Below the pieces are notes generated by a model. It had not been told where the DNA came from, did not search any database, and saw only the letters and a program-made list of their open reading frames with translations. Positions 1 through 8,650 of a DNA stretch of 17,289 nucleotides are shown piece by piece (position 1 is the first letter of the stretch; each line of letters begins with the position of its first letter). Made by a program: the position numbers and the translations under genes. The stretch comes from Zygnema cylindricum (taxonomy: Eukaryota; Streptophyta; Zygnematophyceae; Zygnematales; Zygnemataceae): the NCBI GenBank assembly GCA_037447655.1, contig JBBHKE010000486.1, positions 103,804 to 121,092 on the forward strand. Reading direction: 5' to 3'.

Positions 1-343
1 TCCGCACGCTGTACAATTTTTGTGACTTCGTAATGTCCGTACGCCACATTGTCGACGTGTCGAAACCCTAAATTACCTTTCGCTGTCGCACAGAATTTGC
101 GGTTTCGTTTTTCGTCTTCCCACCTGCCGACAGGTGGCCAATATTTTTCATACGCCATGTGTGTGAAGACACGTGTTTATGAGAGAGACGGCCCCTGTAC
201 GGAAATCAGCCACGCAAAACATTACGCACAGGCTGTAAACGTGCAGTGTGTTTTTTTTTTGGTATTCGCGCACAAAAATTGTAAAAATACTTCAGACACG
301 TGCGACAGTGTCTGCCTATTCGCTCACCTTACTGGACTTTATT
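1..343. other. non-coding, nothing recognised
   Basis: No convincing coding region, RNA gene or transposon end is visible here. Short open frames on both strands have no family resemblance and no splice context. Two CCGTAC/GTACGG hexamers occur, near 37 and 197, a motif that recurs across the window. Confidence 0.5.
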
Positions 344-369
344 TCAAATCACCTCGCGAGGTGATTTGA
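344..369. repeat. perfect 26-bp palindrome, no spacer
   Basis: The two 13-base arms are exactly self-complementary around a central TCGCGA. The core reads CACCTCGCGAGGTG, flanked by TCAAAT and ATTTGA. It could form a cruciform or bind a symmetric dimeric protein. No element boundary or gene start is visible beside it, so its role is unknown. Confidence 0.9.
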
Positions 370-660
370 TGTAAAGTTTGAACATGTGTTGAAAGGACGC
401 GAAAGTGGCTCGAAATACGCTAAACGACAAATTATATCGCGCTAGACCACAAACTACTGTACGTATAAAGTTTCAGGGTAACGCAACTTGTACGGTGGTA
501 ATTTCTATTTTTTGGTACGGCTGCGGATTTTCTCGTTTTTTTCTAAGTTATGGAGGAAAACGACAGAAAATAACTGTAACTTTAGCACATGCGAAAATAC
601 CCTAATTCTCTATCGATCCATTTGCAACTCAACCCTGTCACTAATTTATTTCATTTTGCG
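370..660. other. non-coding, nothing recognised
   Basis: Only short, overlapping open frames without family resemblance are present. Two GTACGG hexamers lie near 490 and 517. Confidence 0.4.
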
Positions 661-789
661 GCCAATACAATATGGGTCTTAAGGCCATATTGTATGTTTT
701 ACATACAATAGGCATATTGTATGGGCGTACGGTCACCTACTTTTGAACTATGACTTAAACATTCCACCAAAGCATAGTTCAAAAGTAGG
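661..789. repeat. palindromic module, copy 1 (two hairpins)
   Basis: The first hairpin pairs ATACAATATGG (about 665-675) with CCATATTGTAT (about 685-695) and is followed by further ATACAATA/CATATTGTAT halves. The second is a perfect 17-bp inverted repeat, 736-752 against 773-789 (CCTACTTTTGAACTATG and its complement), with a 20-nt loop. The first ~92 bp recur at 987-1078 with a handful of substitutions. The module may be the remains of a small inverted-repeat transposon, but no target duplication was found. Confidence 0.8.
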
Positions 790-919
790 CGTTTTTATGG
801 TAGGCCTGTGGTCAGCGCCTTTATCGTAAGTTGTGTTATGGGCTTTTCATGTGATCTTTTTAGATCCCTACTTTGATCAACGACCGTCCGATCGTCTGCA
901 TCCGACGGTGTAAATATAT

Positions 920-985
920 ATTTTTGGTCCAAATTTTTTAATTGGTCCAAATTTTGGTCCGAATTTTTTTATTCGTCCGAGTAGG
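920..985 (+). repeat. short degenerate tandem repeat (TTGGTCCAAATTTT type)
   Basis: Several variants of a 14- to 20-nt unit built on GGTCCAAATTTT or GGTCCGAATTTT follow one another and lead directly into module copy 2. Nothing else is recognised between 790 and 986. Confidence 0.6.
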
Positions 986-986
986 T

Positions 987-1078
987 CCGAATACAATATG
1001 GGTCTTAAGGTCTTATTGTATGTTTTGCATACAATATGCATATTGTACGGGCCTACTTTCACCTACTTTTGAACTATG
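987..1078. repeat. palindromic module, copy 2 (partial)
   Basis: This is a direct repeat of 661-752, sharing the ATACAATATGGGTCTTAAGG block, the central palindromic block and the CCTACTTTTGAACTATG arm. The complementary second arm found in copy 1 is missing here, so this copy is truncated or rearranged. Confidence 0.8.
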
Positions 1079-1853
1079 CACCAAAGGTACTGTGACATTT
1101 GTGACTGGCAAACTGGACACATGTCAGCTTATAGTATTCACACGAGCCATGTATGTACGGATTGTTCATAATTTTGTCCTGTGTGACATATCCACTTGAC
1201 TTTTCACCATGTGTGAGGAAACGACAAAGCAATTCACGCTTGGCCGGCTTTGCTCCGTGTAGCGTCACACTTTATTTTGAAGCTGACGCTGTTTTTTCGT
1301 GCGTGGCTTCGTCTGGTTGGCTGGTCCCAGAATTCGGCTGGGTTGTTCTGACTTCGTCAGATTTCACACGTGTAGTCAAGAAATTGGTGACCGTATTGAT
1401 AATATATAAAATTATAAATATTTTTTTACGACACGTGCCAGGCTGTTCACGCTTCAATGGGAAGGGGCACGTTAATCGATTCCTCCCTCGTAGCGTCACT
1501 GGCTGATTTGTGACGTCATCTACATCTCCAATATGAGCGAGTCCTTATGTCAATCATAATCATCTTACGTCAGATATGTAAGAACTGTACTGCAACTTCT
1601 CAAAGATTCCGTTTGGATATTTTTTAAGATATTTTGTAGACTTGTCTAGCTGTCAGATGTACCAGGGAGTTCGAATCATTTTTGTGAAAATGATTTCCTC
1701 TCTTCTGACCTTATTAGCGCGATTCGCTTTTTAGCGCCAGAAATTGATTCTGCTCTCCGCCACGTCAGCATCGAAAGCGACACGAAAGGTACACCGCATG
1801 TATCAAAGGTCCCAAAACGCGTGCGAACTCAATATCTTAATTCTTAAGTATAG
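1079..1853. other. non-coding, nothing firmly recognised
   Basis: No gene was identified. A TATA-rich stretch lies near 1400-1420 and a perfect CRE-type palindrome TGACGTCA at 1511-1518. Neither is followed by a believable coding exon, so no promoter is called. Confidence 0.4.
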
Positions 1854-1855
1854 TA

Positions 1856-2407
1856 CACCGTCGATCGTATTTAGCGTGTAGAAATTATTCGTGTGTAGAA
1901 TAATTTAGTGTCATGTACACTAATTTTGACTTAGAAAAATTTCGAAAAAAAAGTTACACACTAATTTTTCAACGAACGCCAATATGGGTACAGCTGATTT
2001 GTCGAGAGGATATTCACAGTAATATAGGTAAAAGTACAAATTCTGACAATTCGTACACTGTCGCATACTTTCACTCTAATTAATTCTTAACTCTAATTTC
2101 AGTTTTCTAGGGTGTAGGCAATACGCGACAAATAAATGTACACTGTCAGGGCAGTTTTTCGTGTGATAGCAAATATTTTATTAAAATATCCGTACTTGTA
2201 TAATTAAAAAGTACATTTTTATACGCAACGACACATTCCGTACTCCACACTAATAAAAAATACATAAATTAAAATGGCGGACATTAATTGTTCTTCTTGT
2301 AATTAGCGTACAGGAAAAATTAGTATCATTTACCCTATTTTAGGTAAAACCCTCAAAATTTAGTGGCGCCGAATTAATGTTCAACACGCTAAATACGATC
2401 GACGGTG
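1856..2407. mobile_element. TA-flanked inverted-repeat element (MITE), 552 bp
   Basis: The left end begins CACCGTCGATCGTATTTAGC and the right end is its exact complement, giving terminal inverted repeats of about 24-26 bp. TA dinucleotides flank it at 1854-1855 and 2408-2409, as expected for a TA target duplication. No transposase frame is present, so it is non-autonomous. Its subterminal block near 2340-2370 resembles the interiors of the smaller elements at 9056-9254 and near 7615-7700, so it belongs to the same family. TA targets are typical of Tc1/mariner-type transposases; this assignment is inferred. Confidence 0.82.
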
Positions 2408-2410
2408 TAC

Positions 2411-3128
2411 AGTAATGTAGTCTCGTATTGTATGCATATTGCACCAAGGAATCACGAATAGTACGAATATGATATGAGGCTACCAGATATAGCCTTCCAA
2501 GCGTTTTCGTAGGGCTACGCTCCATCAGCCCGAAAGCGACCCCATCTAGGTCCTCTTCAAAAATTGGGCTATATCGAACCGTACAGATAAAATTCTAACG
2601 ATCAGAATTTAACCAATGCCTTAGAACCACCTTGTAATCACCGCTCTTGGGCCTAATGGAGGGGAGTCCTTTATTAGGGTTTATATTGTTTTTTGGGTTT
2701 TTATTCTCCGACCTTTAAACTCATTTTTCCTCCATGCATACTTCTCGCAGTTTTTAGTTCGACGGTTCCGATGGAAAGATAAAAATAGTGTACCTTTCAG
2801 TTAGCGCTTCCCACTTTCAATTGGCCATTTCCAAATGGAAATTGGAAGCGTGTGCACAAATAGCTGATTTAAATGGCAACAAGAAAATGAACGTCATTAC
2901 GGTAGCTCTATACATACTGTATTTCGTAGTGCTTTACCTTTGCAACATACCGAGCTTCAATAAAACATAGCGAATTGGTCAATACCTTATGCCTTATGGA
3001 ACAAAACAAAACTTCATAGTAGAGTCATGGATGGTTTAAATAATATTGGTGAAATAGGTCTAATATCAAAAAGCTACATGTACTACTATTCACCTACATG
3101 ATAGGGTTTTTGGGGTTCAACACGTGGC
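2411..3128. other. non-coding, nothing recognised
   Basis: AT-rich DNA with no coding region, inverted-repeat ends or RNA gene that I can support. Confidence 0.4.
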
Positions 3129-3302
3129 TCACACTTCCAACACATGGTCAACGAAATTGATTCCAACTAGTTGTCCTAGATGTTTTCCCAACACATGATC
3201 TACTCGTTCTGTCTGCCCTTCCATTTCTCTATAGGGAGCTGTGAAAGAAACTTGACATGGATCGATACCCTTGCAAAATTGTTTGAAGTCACGCACATAA
3301 TT
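3129..3302 (-). pseudogene. decayed Ty3/gypsy-type integrase fragment
   Basis: Read on the minus strand, this ~57-codon frame contains a block with DFKQFCKG, then FTAPYRE, then EGQTERVDHVL. The order and spacing match the end of the catalytic core of gypsy-class integrases, whose consensus runs F-W-K/x-L-C, then F-S-T-A-Y-H-P-Q-T-D-G-Q-T-E-R-V-N-x-x-L. The GQTERV motif is nearly diagnostic for chromoviral/gypsy pol. Stops bound the frame on both sides (a TGA at 3129-3131 and further stops just upstream). The usual HPQTD is altered to an unrelated stretch. No LTRs, reverse transcriptase or primer-binding site were found nearby, so this is an isolated relic. I did not recognise the rest of the element. 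Confidence 0.65.
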
Positions 3303-4055
3303 TCACGTGTATCAAAACAATTGTAACCAATATGGCAAAAAACATTTGTGAACGAGATATCTTTTTCTCACACAACTTCTCACTACAAGTCATGAGTGTG
3401 TTTCCACATCTGGTCTAAACATAACTTTGTTGTATTAACACTAAAAATATCAATGTAAAAATGTACCATCTTGTTAAACCGATTTATAGTTACAAAAAAT
3501 GCATTAATTTTTAAGCCCTATATGGACATCTGTATGTTGGAATTAATGTCCGCACAACCTTGTTATCGAGTGGGTATATGTTGATTCCATAACAATTTAG
3601 CTTTTTCATTATTGTTGGGTTTAGCTTGTCGGCATATAACATGTATCTTCAAAAAACATCTAATAGCTCCACTTAACAAACACTTTGTAAACAACTGTGA
3701 AATTTATTTAGTGATATTAGTACCGTCGAAGTCTCATGGAGATGATGTGGCATGAGACGCCTACATGGCTAAGTTTTTATAGGCCATTATCTCTCAGCAA
3801 ATAAATATACTTATATTAGAAAAAGATCATCCATACTTTCTCAAAATAAGGCGTTTAGAAAGCATATTAAGTCCCATTTTTTTATTAAGACATATTTATT
3901 AAAAAACAATGAGTCACGGTGATACGCTATCGCAAGGCAAAATATGAGAATGAGATTGAAAATTCGCAGATACCACATAATGTGGAAAACCTTGTTGTAG
4001 CTTAGTTGTTGTTTAATGATTTGGAATGACCAACTCTGCCTTTGGACGATAGTTG
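3303..4055. other. non-coding, nothing recognised
   Basis: AT-rich DNA up to the hAT insertion site. No gene or repeat boundary can be supported. The gypsy relic may extend into it in unrecognisable form. Confidence 0.4.
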
Positions 4056-4063
4056 ATTTAAAA
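4056..4063. repeat. target-site duplication of hAT copy A, left (ATTTAAAA)
   Basis: Partner is ATTTGAAG at 8478-8485. The pair is imperfect (6/8), so the assignment rests also on the terminal inverted repeats. Confidence 0.65.
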
Positions 4064-4262
4064 CAGAGGCCGCAAACAATCAACCGAAACCATGACCGAC
4101 CGTTAACCGACCGCCCGCGCCGACCCGAAACAGATTCTGTTGCCAAATTTTGGGGGTCGGGCGGTAACGGTCGGTTGATTCAATAGGAAAAAAAAACAGT
4201 GGTTACGGTCGGTCAACCAAAAAATGAAAATTTTGTACTGTCTCTATAATCTTGCATTCTTG

Positions 4263-4471
4263 TACTTTGTACTCCTTGGTATCGTGGAAGTACATGACAT
4301 CATGATTAGCGTCGGAAATTTGACACGGTACTATAATAACGCTATTCATTTCGCAAATCTTAGGGAACGCGACAAGCGTCGCAAATCTGACACGGTAGTA
4401 CACTATTTATTTCGCAAATCTTAAGGAACGCGACAAATCGTAATTATTGGCTTATTCATGCGTCGTACATT
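4263..4471 (+). repeat. left subterminal direct repeat of hAT copy A
   Basis: The block starts TACTTTGTACTCCTTGG and ends in the AATTATTGGCTTATTCATGC segment. It recurs in the same orientation at 7953-8267, on the other side of the transposase core. It contains one GTCGCAAA (4378-4385) plus TTCGCAAAT variants. These are candidate transposase-binding sites because the same octamer is part of the terminal inverted repeat. Confidence 0.75.
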
Positions 4472-4815
4472 ATTGCAAAGTGCTAATTACGCATTTCATA
4501 TCGCGTTTCAACAAATATATCATATTATTATGTCAATGTCATGCGCCATGTAGTAATAATTGGTTAATAAATCAGTGAAAATCAAACTATTACGTCAATT
4601 TCCCACAAGTAATTTTAATTATTGGCGTACTCACATGTGTCAAACAATAAATCGCTAAATTGAATTGCTATTTAACTTAGAGAAACTTAACCACAATTCA
4701 AACAAAACTTAGTCATACACTAAAATGGAGAAAAACATCCTCGTTTCCCTTAAAATTACAATCCAAAACGAACATCGAAAATAAAAAAAATGCTGAAATT
4801 GCTCAGTATTACCTA
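4472..4815 (+). other. hAT 5' internal non-coding segment
   Basis: AT-rich DNA between the subterminal repeats and the first transposase remnant. AATTATTGG-like strings recur near 4440, 4557 and 4618. A transposase promoter is expected here, but no specific signal is identified. Confidence 0.4.
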
Positions 4816-5001
4816 GTGAAAGAAAGCAAGACCACTTCGAATTGTTGGAAAAAATTTGAGCATGTCTATGAAGTTAGAACATAAAACAAATACATGGTAA
4901 AGGGGGGAGGTTTTCTGGCTTGTAATACACGTTTTATAGTTTATCAATACAAAATTGACAGAAAAACGGTGCTTCCTGGACGTCCGTTTCATCCAGATTA
5001 A
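4816..5001 (+). pseudogene. putative degenerate BED zinc-finger exon of the hAT transposase
   Basis: Frame 1 reads through NCWKKFEHVYE, then a TAA at 4882-4884, then GGFLACNTRFIVYQYKI, and ends at TAA 4999-5001. BED fingers start with an aromatic-rich W-x-x-F segment followed by C-x-x-C and a distal H-x(3-5)-H/C. The W-K-K-F and A-C-N portions fit, while the second cysteine appears replaced (TRF). BED domains are the usual N-terminal DNA-binding part of Ac/ZBED-type hAT transposases, and the position just upstream of the catalytic region fits. The similarity is short and the identification tentative. Confidence 0.4.
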
Positions 5002-5237
5002 AATCAAGCGTCATGATCAATCAATAAATATTAATCAGATAAATATAAGATGGCTTGAGTGTAAATGTCATTATAACTTGTTCATAAATTTATTAATTTG
5101 AGCTTAGTTTGTCATGATATTGTTTTTTATTTGTCTTTCCATAAAAAAAAAATCATTTCGGAAGAAACCTTCTTTATTAATCATACTTAGTAATTGTATG
5201 ATATTTTCTTATTGTTTTTTTTTGTTTTTTTCCCCAG

Positions 5238-6808
5238 GTTTTCAAGCATTTTGTCAAGCATTGTTTGGTGTTGGTGTTTCGTCCAACAAAAGTGTCGACA
5301 TTGACCAACTACTCCCGTCCATCAATAGTGTAAAAAACTACATTATATCTTCTACGAAAGATATTCGTAGTTTGATCATCTCAAAACTTAGAGAAAATAT
5401 TGATAACAATATTTTTGTCGCATTCACGACCGATCTGTGGACCGAGACAGTAAAAAGAACCTCATTTATGTCAGTAACCGCTCATTTTATTGATAAAAAA
5501 TTTAAACTTCATGCACGGACGCTTGAAGTCGATCATTTTCGGCAGGAAAAACACATTGCGGAAAATGTTTTAATGACTTTAAAAATTTGTTTGACCAATT
5601 TTGAAATGTCCAATTTTCATCGTTGCGTTGTCGTGACTGATAGTGGCTCTAACATGTGTGCGACTGAAGGTCTACCGAGTATGTTTACTTAGATACCTTG
5701 CGCGGACCATAAAATTGCAACAATTGTGACAACGATCTTGAATAAGAGCGGAACTTCCAAAAAAGGCAAATACGATGTGGAAGTTTCTGACTTTTTTGAT
5801 CTAATTGACGCGTGTAAATCATTTGTCACGTTTTTCAAACATAATAATTTACAAAATCTTTTGAAAAACACTTTAAAACAAGAAAATGCAACGTGGTGGA
5901 ATTCTTTGCTCCGAATGCTTAAGAGTATTTACGATGCATTAAATAATATAGGACCAATCGCTCAAGAAAAAAACAAATTTATACTTTTTGCTTGTATCGA
6001 TAAGAGTCACCTTACCGAACTTATACGATTTTTGGAAAGGTTTCAAGAAGCGACCCTACAATTGGAAAAATTCAAAGAACCAACTTTATATTTGGTTTTG
6101 TTTGAACTATTGTCTCTCCATAACCATTGTAAGATAAGAAAAACATCTTACACTGACGGTGAAAAAGAATGCCCCGCCGATTCCCTAAACTTGCAAAAAA
6201 TGAAACAACTTTTTGTAAAATTTGCACTACCGAAGTGGGGCCTTCATGAGTATCATATTGTCGCGGCTCTCTTAGATCCCCGACAAAAACAAAAGCTATA
6301 AATAATTGGGGTATCAAAAACCGAAATTGAAAGCGCAAGGATGAAACTTCGAGAACTCGCAAACGACCTCGGTGATGACGTTGATTTCGGTAGTCCTCAA
6401 CGTATGACAAAAAAACGAAAAACATCGCAAAGTAAAGACGGTTTCCACAATTTTTTTGGTGAGAGCGATGAGGAAAATGAGGTTCTTATTACCACCGACA
6501 AAAAAACGCTCGTTAATGACGAAATGAAACGTTATTTTGATTTAAAATTAACCAACGACGAAAGATTGAACTTTAACATACTTAAATGGTGGAAAAAAAA
6601 ATCAAATGTACATGCGAAAGATGGAGGATTTCCTATTCTAACCGGTGTTGCTAGATCTATTCTAGCTGTTCCGGCTTCTAACTCCATGTCCGAATGCAAT
6701 TTTTTGGATGTCGGGAACACGATAACAAAGAAGAGGAGCTCACTAGCTGCTTTAATTGTTAGTGATCTTTTGTGTGTTAGATCCAACCGATATCTATTAA
6801 ATGCATAG
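5238..6808 (+). pseudogene. hAT (Ac/ZBED-type) transposase, main exon with two in-frame stops
   Basis: One continuous frame covers this exon, interrupted only by TAG at 5690-5692 and TAA at 6299-6301. Without frameshifts, the family motifs appear in order: TTDLWTE (first catalytic Asp at 5432-5434), VTDSGSNM (second Asp at 5639-5641), CADHKI just after the first stop (normally C-x-x-H of the insertion-domain region), a TWWNS block, and AALLDPRQK. The C-terminal hAT dimerisation region follows, with LAVPASNSMSECNF, whose Glu at 6692-6694 is the expected third catalytic acid, then NTITKKRSSL. The segment begins after a strong acceptor (T-rich tract then CCCCAG ending at 5237), so a spliced upstream exon is likely. 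The frame ends in TAG at 6806-6808. The element is inactive as encoded but decayed mainly by point mutation, so fairly recently. It would have catalysed cut-and-paste transposition of itself and of copies such as 8651-9603. Confidence 0.88.
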
Positions 6809-7456
6809 TTTTTTATTTTGTTTTGTTTTCTAATTATTGTTATTTTTTTTCGTATTAGTTATCATGTTTGATTTTTTTGTTGTATTTCACAATTTTTCTA
6901 GTGTTATTTGGTTTTTTTAAATTTAAAACCGATTTGCTTATTTTTATCAAATTACCAAAGCGTCGCATGTATACCAAATATAGATTTATAGATTTTTGTG
7001 TAGTTTTAAGTTTGAGGTTGAGAATTTGTACAATAGAGTCGAAAATAGAACGAGGTTCTTATTTGTTTATTTCTATATTTGATGCTACAATTCTTTTTTT
7101 GTTTTTTTTGCTCATAACAATGTGTTTTTTGTCATTGATTTTCTATGTGAAAACTATGATTTTTTTTAAACATACATTATTGAAAATTTACCCTTTTTGC
7201 ATAATTCATAACATAGTATCGTAGTCGAAAGAAAAACCGTCCGAAAATTGTAGCAAAAAAAATAGATTTGCGAGAGAATAAACATTAATATAAGGGTTTA
7301 AGCATTAATATAAAAGTTACACGCAAAATTAGGAACAAATCCCTTGAAAGAGGTGATTGTCGAGGAAAAAAATTATTCGTAAAGGGAGATTGCAAAAAGA
7401 CGAAATAGTAAAAAGAAGAGGTACACAAGCTGTTTTTTGCAAAGGGAGATGTACCA
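6809..7456 (+). other. hAT 3' internal AT-rich segment
   Basis: Strongly T-rich DNA downstream of the transposase stop. A 118-codon open frame at 6868-7224 encodes a Phe/Leu/Ile-rich string expected from T-rich sequence and has no recognisable domain. No other feature is seen. Confidence 0.5.
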
Positions 7457-7760
7457 CTACACCAATCATTGTTATTAGTATTAATAAGTCGCTACTACTT
7501 ATAGCCGAAAATCACAAAATATAGTTAACAACATTATTTAAATACGTGGACTATAATCTGCCACGTCTCCTTGCATTAAATGGTATTATTAATCATAATT
7601 TTCCATTTACACTACACCGCGAATCTTAATTAGCGTTATTACGCAAATTCCGTCACCACGAATTTTGACCCAAAAACCTTAAAAAGAGTAAATAACTCTA
7701 AATTTTTCTTTACGTTATTCAAGGTACTATTTAAATCAGCGTTAACAACTCTAGTATAGT
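7457..7760. mobile_element. decayed, possibly nested MITE fragments of the TA-target family
   Basis: Two left-end-like sequences occur here: TACACCAATCATTGTTATTAG near 7458 and TACACCGCGAATC near 7613. The stretch 7540-7580 (ACTATAATCTGCCACGTCTC) is the complement of the interior of the 9056-9254 element. The part around 7660-7690 (GAATTTTGACCC, then CCTTAAA) matches another part of the same element. Matching right ends were not found, so these are truncated copies, perhaps one inside another. Confidence 0.55.
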
Positions 7761-7952
7761 GCCATTTTAAATAGTGTGACTAGCATACAAAACTGTACCG
7801 TATTAACAAAAAAGTACAAAAAATGATTTAATACATGTCGTTATGATGTACCCGCGTTTTCACAAACCGCGTAGTGCAAACCTCATAATGACGTGAAACT
7901 GTACGTTTTGACAAAAAACGTTTTTACAAACGGCGTAGTGAAAACGTCATAA

Positions 7953-8267
7953 TACTTTGTACTCTTTCGTATCGTGGAAGTACGTGACATCATTATTAGC
8001 TTCGCAAATCCGACACGGTACTGTAGTAACGCTATTCATTTCGCAAATCTTAGGGAACGCGACAAAGCGTCGCAAATCTGACACTATTCATTTCACAAAT
8101 CTTAGGGAACGCGACAAAGCGTCGCAAATCTGACGCTATTCATTTCACAAATCTTAGGGAACGCGACAAAGCGTCGCAAATCTGACACGGTAGTAACACT
8201 ATTCACTTCGCAAATCTTAGAGAACGAGACAAATCGTAATTATTGGTTTATTCATACGTCGTGCATT
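7953..8267 (+). repeat. right subterminal tandem repeat array of hAT copy A
   Basis: A unit of roughly 50-66 bp containing CTATTCATTTCGCAAATC, TTAGGGAACGCGACAAAGC and GTCGCAAATCTGAC repeats about four times. Exact GTCGCAAA copies lie at 8069, 8121 and 8173, and the right terminal repeat supplies one more in reverse at 8465-8472. Some units lack the ACGGTAGTAA segment. The array as a whole is a direct repeat of 4263-4471. Confidence 0.85.
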
Positions 8268-8485
8268 GGTTAATTTTGTACTTTTTCGGTTACGGACGGG
8301 CACCGTTAGTAGCGAGAAATCGAGATTCGCTTAATTTTTATTTTTGTAAACACCGGTCAGTTGACGGTTAACAATTATGGAACGTGACATAACCTGGACG
8401 GGCGTCGGTTACTCAAATTTTGAAAAAAAAAAGCGGTCGGTTTTGGGTATGTAAAATTTTGACTTTTGCGACCTCTGATTTGAAG

Positions 8486-8642
8486 AGGTTTGCCCTACCG
8501 ATACAATATTGAATATCGATAATTGCCAATATCGAGTTGGAAATACTTGCCAAAGTCGGTACCTAGCGATGTCGAGTATCGCCTTGATACCGAGCTCTGT
8601 AACTAGGCTGCAGCTAGCTCGATACCAATCACTAATATCTCA
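8486..8642. other. spacer between the two hAT elements
   Basis: A 173-bp gap separates the two elements, including their target duplications. It contains several ATATCGAT/GATACC-like strings but no gene. Confidence 0.5.
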
Positions 8643-8650
8643 ATCGAGGT
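8643..8650. repeat. 8-bp target-site duplication, left (ATCGAGGT)
   Basis: Identical to 9604-9611. It is directly adjacent to the CAGAGG end of the element, so this boundary is exact. Confidence 0.93.

Larger units (their letters stand above)
4064..8477 (+). mobile_element. hAT-type transposon, full length (copy A), decayed
   Basis: The left end reads CAGAGGCCGCAAA and the right end is the complement of CAGAGGTCGCAAA, so the ~13-bp terminal inverted repeats have one mismatch. The CAGAGG start fits the short-TIR consensus of hAT elements. The 8 bp outside each end, ATTTAAAA (4056-4063) and ATTTGAAG (8478-8485), match at 6 of 8 positions. The two differences are both A/G, as expected for an aged 8-bp target duplication. 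Inside are a GC-rich hairpin-forming subterminal region (~4077-4220), repeated GTCGCAAA motifs near both ends, and a transposase pseudogene reading left to right. Fragments of TA-type MITEs lie in its 3' half. A shorter relative lies 173 bp downstream. Confidence 0.88.

Noticed and set aside
66-71. CCCTAA and, near 15917-15950, TAGGGTTT-like strings resembling telomere repeats
   Set aside because: Single or irregular occurrences, not a tandem telomeric array.
49-369. 106-codon open frame at the left edge
   Set aside because: Ends inside the 26-bp palindrome, has no family resemblance and is of a length expected by chance.
880-1795. GACGGTGTA near 903 and TACACCGC near 1788 as possible further ends of the TA-type MITE family
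   Set aside because: Similarity stops after 8-9 bases, the orientation is not that of a left-right pair, and no shared interior was seen.
3841-4146. 101-codon minus-strand open frame
   Set aside because: Crosses the hAT terminal repeat at 4064, so it cannot be an old conserved gene.
6868-7224. 118-codon hydrophobic open frame downstream of the transposase
   Set aside because: Phe/Leu/Ile richness is explained by T-rich DNA, and no topology or motif suggests a real membrane protein.
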